The notes below the pieces were generated by a model that worked only from the letters and a program-made list of their open reading frames with translations, ran no database searches and was not told where the DNA came from. A program made the translations under genes and the position numbers. Shown here piece after piece: positions 62,939 through 64,000 of a stretch of 64,000 nucleotides of DNA. Within the stretch, counting starts at the first letter, position 1. Each line of letters begins with the position of its first letter. The stretch comes from Fratercula arctica (lineage: Eukaryota > Chordata > Aves > Charadriiformes > Alcidae): positions 46,436,707-46,500,706 of the forward strand of contig CANTUZ010000006.1 in assembly GCA_947846985.1 (NCBI GenBank), in the 5' to 3' direction.

Positions 62939-64000
62939 ATTGGGGCAGAAGGTGAATGTGAGGTTTCCATTCCCCTCGCAACACTCCTCTTGATCTTTTC
63001 TTGAGCAATTCTCTGAGATAGCCCAGGATAACACCCAAAAGTTCCAGCAGAAAGCATCACCTCCAGGCATTGGTACATGCTGGGAGGAGGGCTGCCACGG
63101 GGTTAGGCACTGGGGTGGGACTGGGGCCGCCTGGGCTCCCTGCCTCGCTTGCCCGAGGATTTCCTGGGCTCCTCAGCGCCCAGCAGACTCTTTTACCTTC
63201 AACATACCTTTGTGCCCTGGCGAGAAGCTTGCTAAAGACCACCACTGGCACATGCGGAGAGGATTTGTTACCCAAATAATGCGTTTTGTTGGATTTTCTG
63301 AGTCTTTTGAAAGCCTCAATAATTTAAAGGCCAGCCACCCCGAAACCCCTCACCAACACCTCAGCATTCATTTCCCTTTTGCACACCTATTCCTCAAAAT
63401 GACCAAATTTTTATGTTAATTTTAAAAACAATCTGCAAAGTTTCTTATTAATCTTTTGCCACCAAACTAAAGCATTCCCTTCCCCAAACAGTGTCATAAT
63501 GGAAACAACTTGGAGACCGAGTGGTGCATCTAGAGACCCTGAGGGCTCCCATATGCCAGTGGTTGTGCGTTTTCCCTTCCTTTCTTAAGCTGGGGTTTGA
63601 GATTTCAGTTATTCTGCAAACAAGACCCAAGAGAGACACAATTAGACTCCCCTGGAGACTGACCCCTTATAGTGCCCACCTGTAGCCGGACCCAGATAGC
63701 ATCCCAGTGCAATGAATTAGCACTCTAAGCTGATTAGAGCAGCTCTGCACAACTCTATTTTATTGACACAATGAAGAGAGGACAGAAAAGGGCCTGAAAT
63801 GAGAAAATCATTTCCATGCTGACTGAATTAAAAGAACAAAAGAGCTCCTTGCAGTTGCAGCATTCAATTTGTCGGAAAAAAAGGAAGCCACTTAATGGAT
63901 CACAATAGATCTGAGCAGACAGATGAAATTTAAAACTTCAGCATGAGTGCGATTACCAGCTAAACATATTCTCAATCATTTCCTCCATATGCATAATTTA
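62939..64000. other. non-coding right end of the window
   Basis: A GC-richer patch at about 63070-63200 gives mutually overlapping frames on both strands with no domain. The remainder is AT-rich unique sequence. No gene is supported. Confidence 0.55.

Noticed and set aside
1..64000. Search by eye for tRNA, rRNA, CRISPR arrays, retroviral pol or env frames, or a gene cluster that could be a new system.
   Set aside because: None seen. The sequence is vertebrate non-coding DNA with CR1 and MIR-type remnants, and claiming a new system would go beyond the evidence.

Overview
This window looks like bird nuclear DNA and appears to be non-coding throughout. The strongest sign is a set of 3' fragments of CR1 LINEs, the dominant avian retrotransposon. 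They carry the typical run from 'cctggagg-ttcaaggcc' to 'aggtcccttccaacc', and all but the oldest end in the ATTCTRTG-type tail. CR1 also occurs in turtles and crocodilians, but the low repeat density and the young CR1 copies fit a bird best. I cannot name the species. Base composition is mostly AT-rich, with scattered GC-richer islands. Every long open frame is short (150 codons or fewer), overlaps frames on the other strand, and shows no protein domain I recognise. The window is therefore most likely intergenic, or part of a very large intron.

Layout. 1-3.3 kb: an ancient MIR-like SINE (minus strand), a young CR1 end, a 19-bp tandem duplication and an old palindromic repeat. 3.3-9.1 kb: a CR1 fragment at 5.6-6.0 kb and an old, decayed CR1 at 8.6-8.9 kb. 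9.5-14.2 kb: a MIR-like tail, a good match to the CTCF consensus at 10.89 kb, and a third CR1 at 13.7-14.2 kb that is almost identical to the one at 1.7-2.0 kb. 14.2-62.7 kb: mostly unique, AT-rich sequence with microsatellites and homopolymers, three more MIR-like traces, a GC- and CpG-richer block at 37.3-37.8 kb, and several splice-acceptor-like sites followed by short open frames. 62.7-62.9 kb: a CR1 of a different subfamily.

No gene set works together here. I found no protein-coding gene that I can support, no rRNA or tRNA, no CRISPR array, no retroviral pol or env frame, and no evidence of a new defence or biosynthetic system. The best leads are possible lncRNA or small-ORF exons (24.69 and 60.43 kb), stretches that read like conserved non-coding elements (17.06, 24.6, 47.2, 53.4 and 60.8 kb), and the CTCF-like site. 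All need expression data or cross-species alignment to decide.
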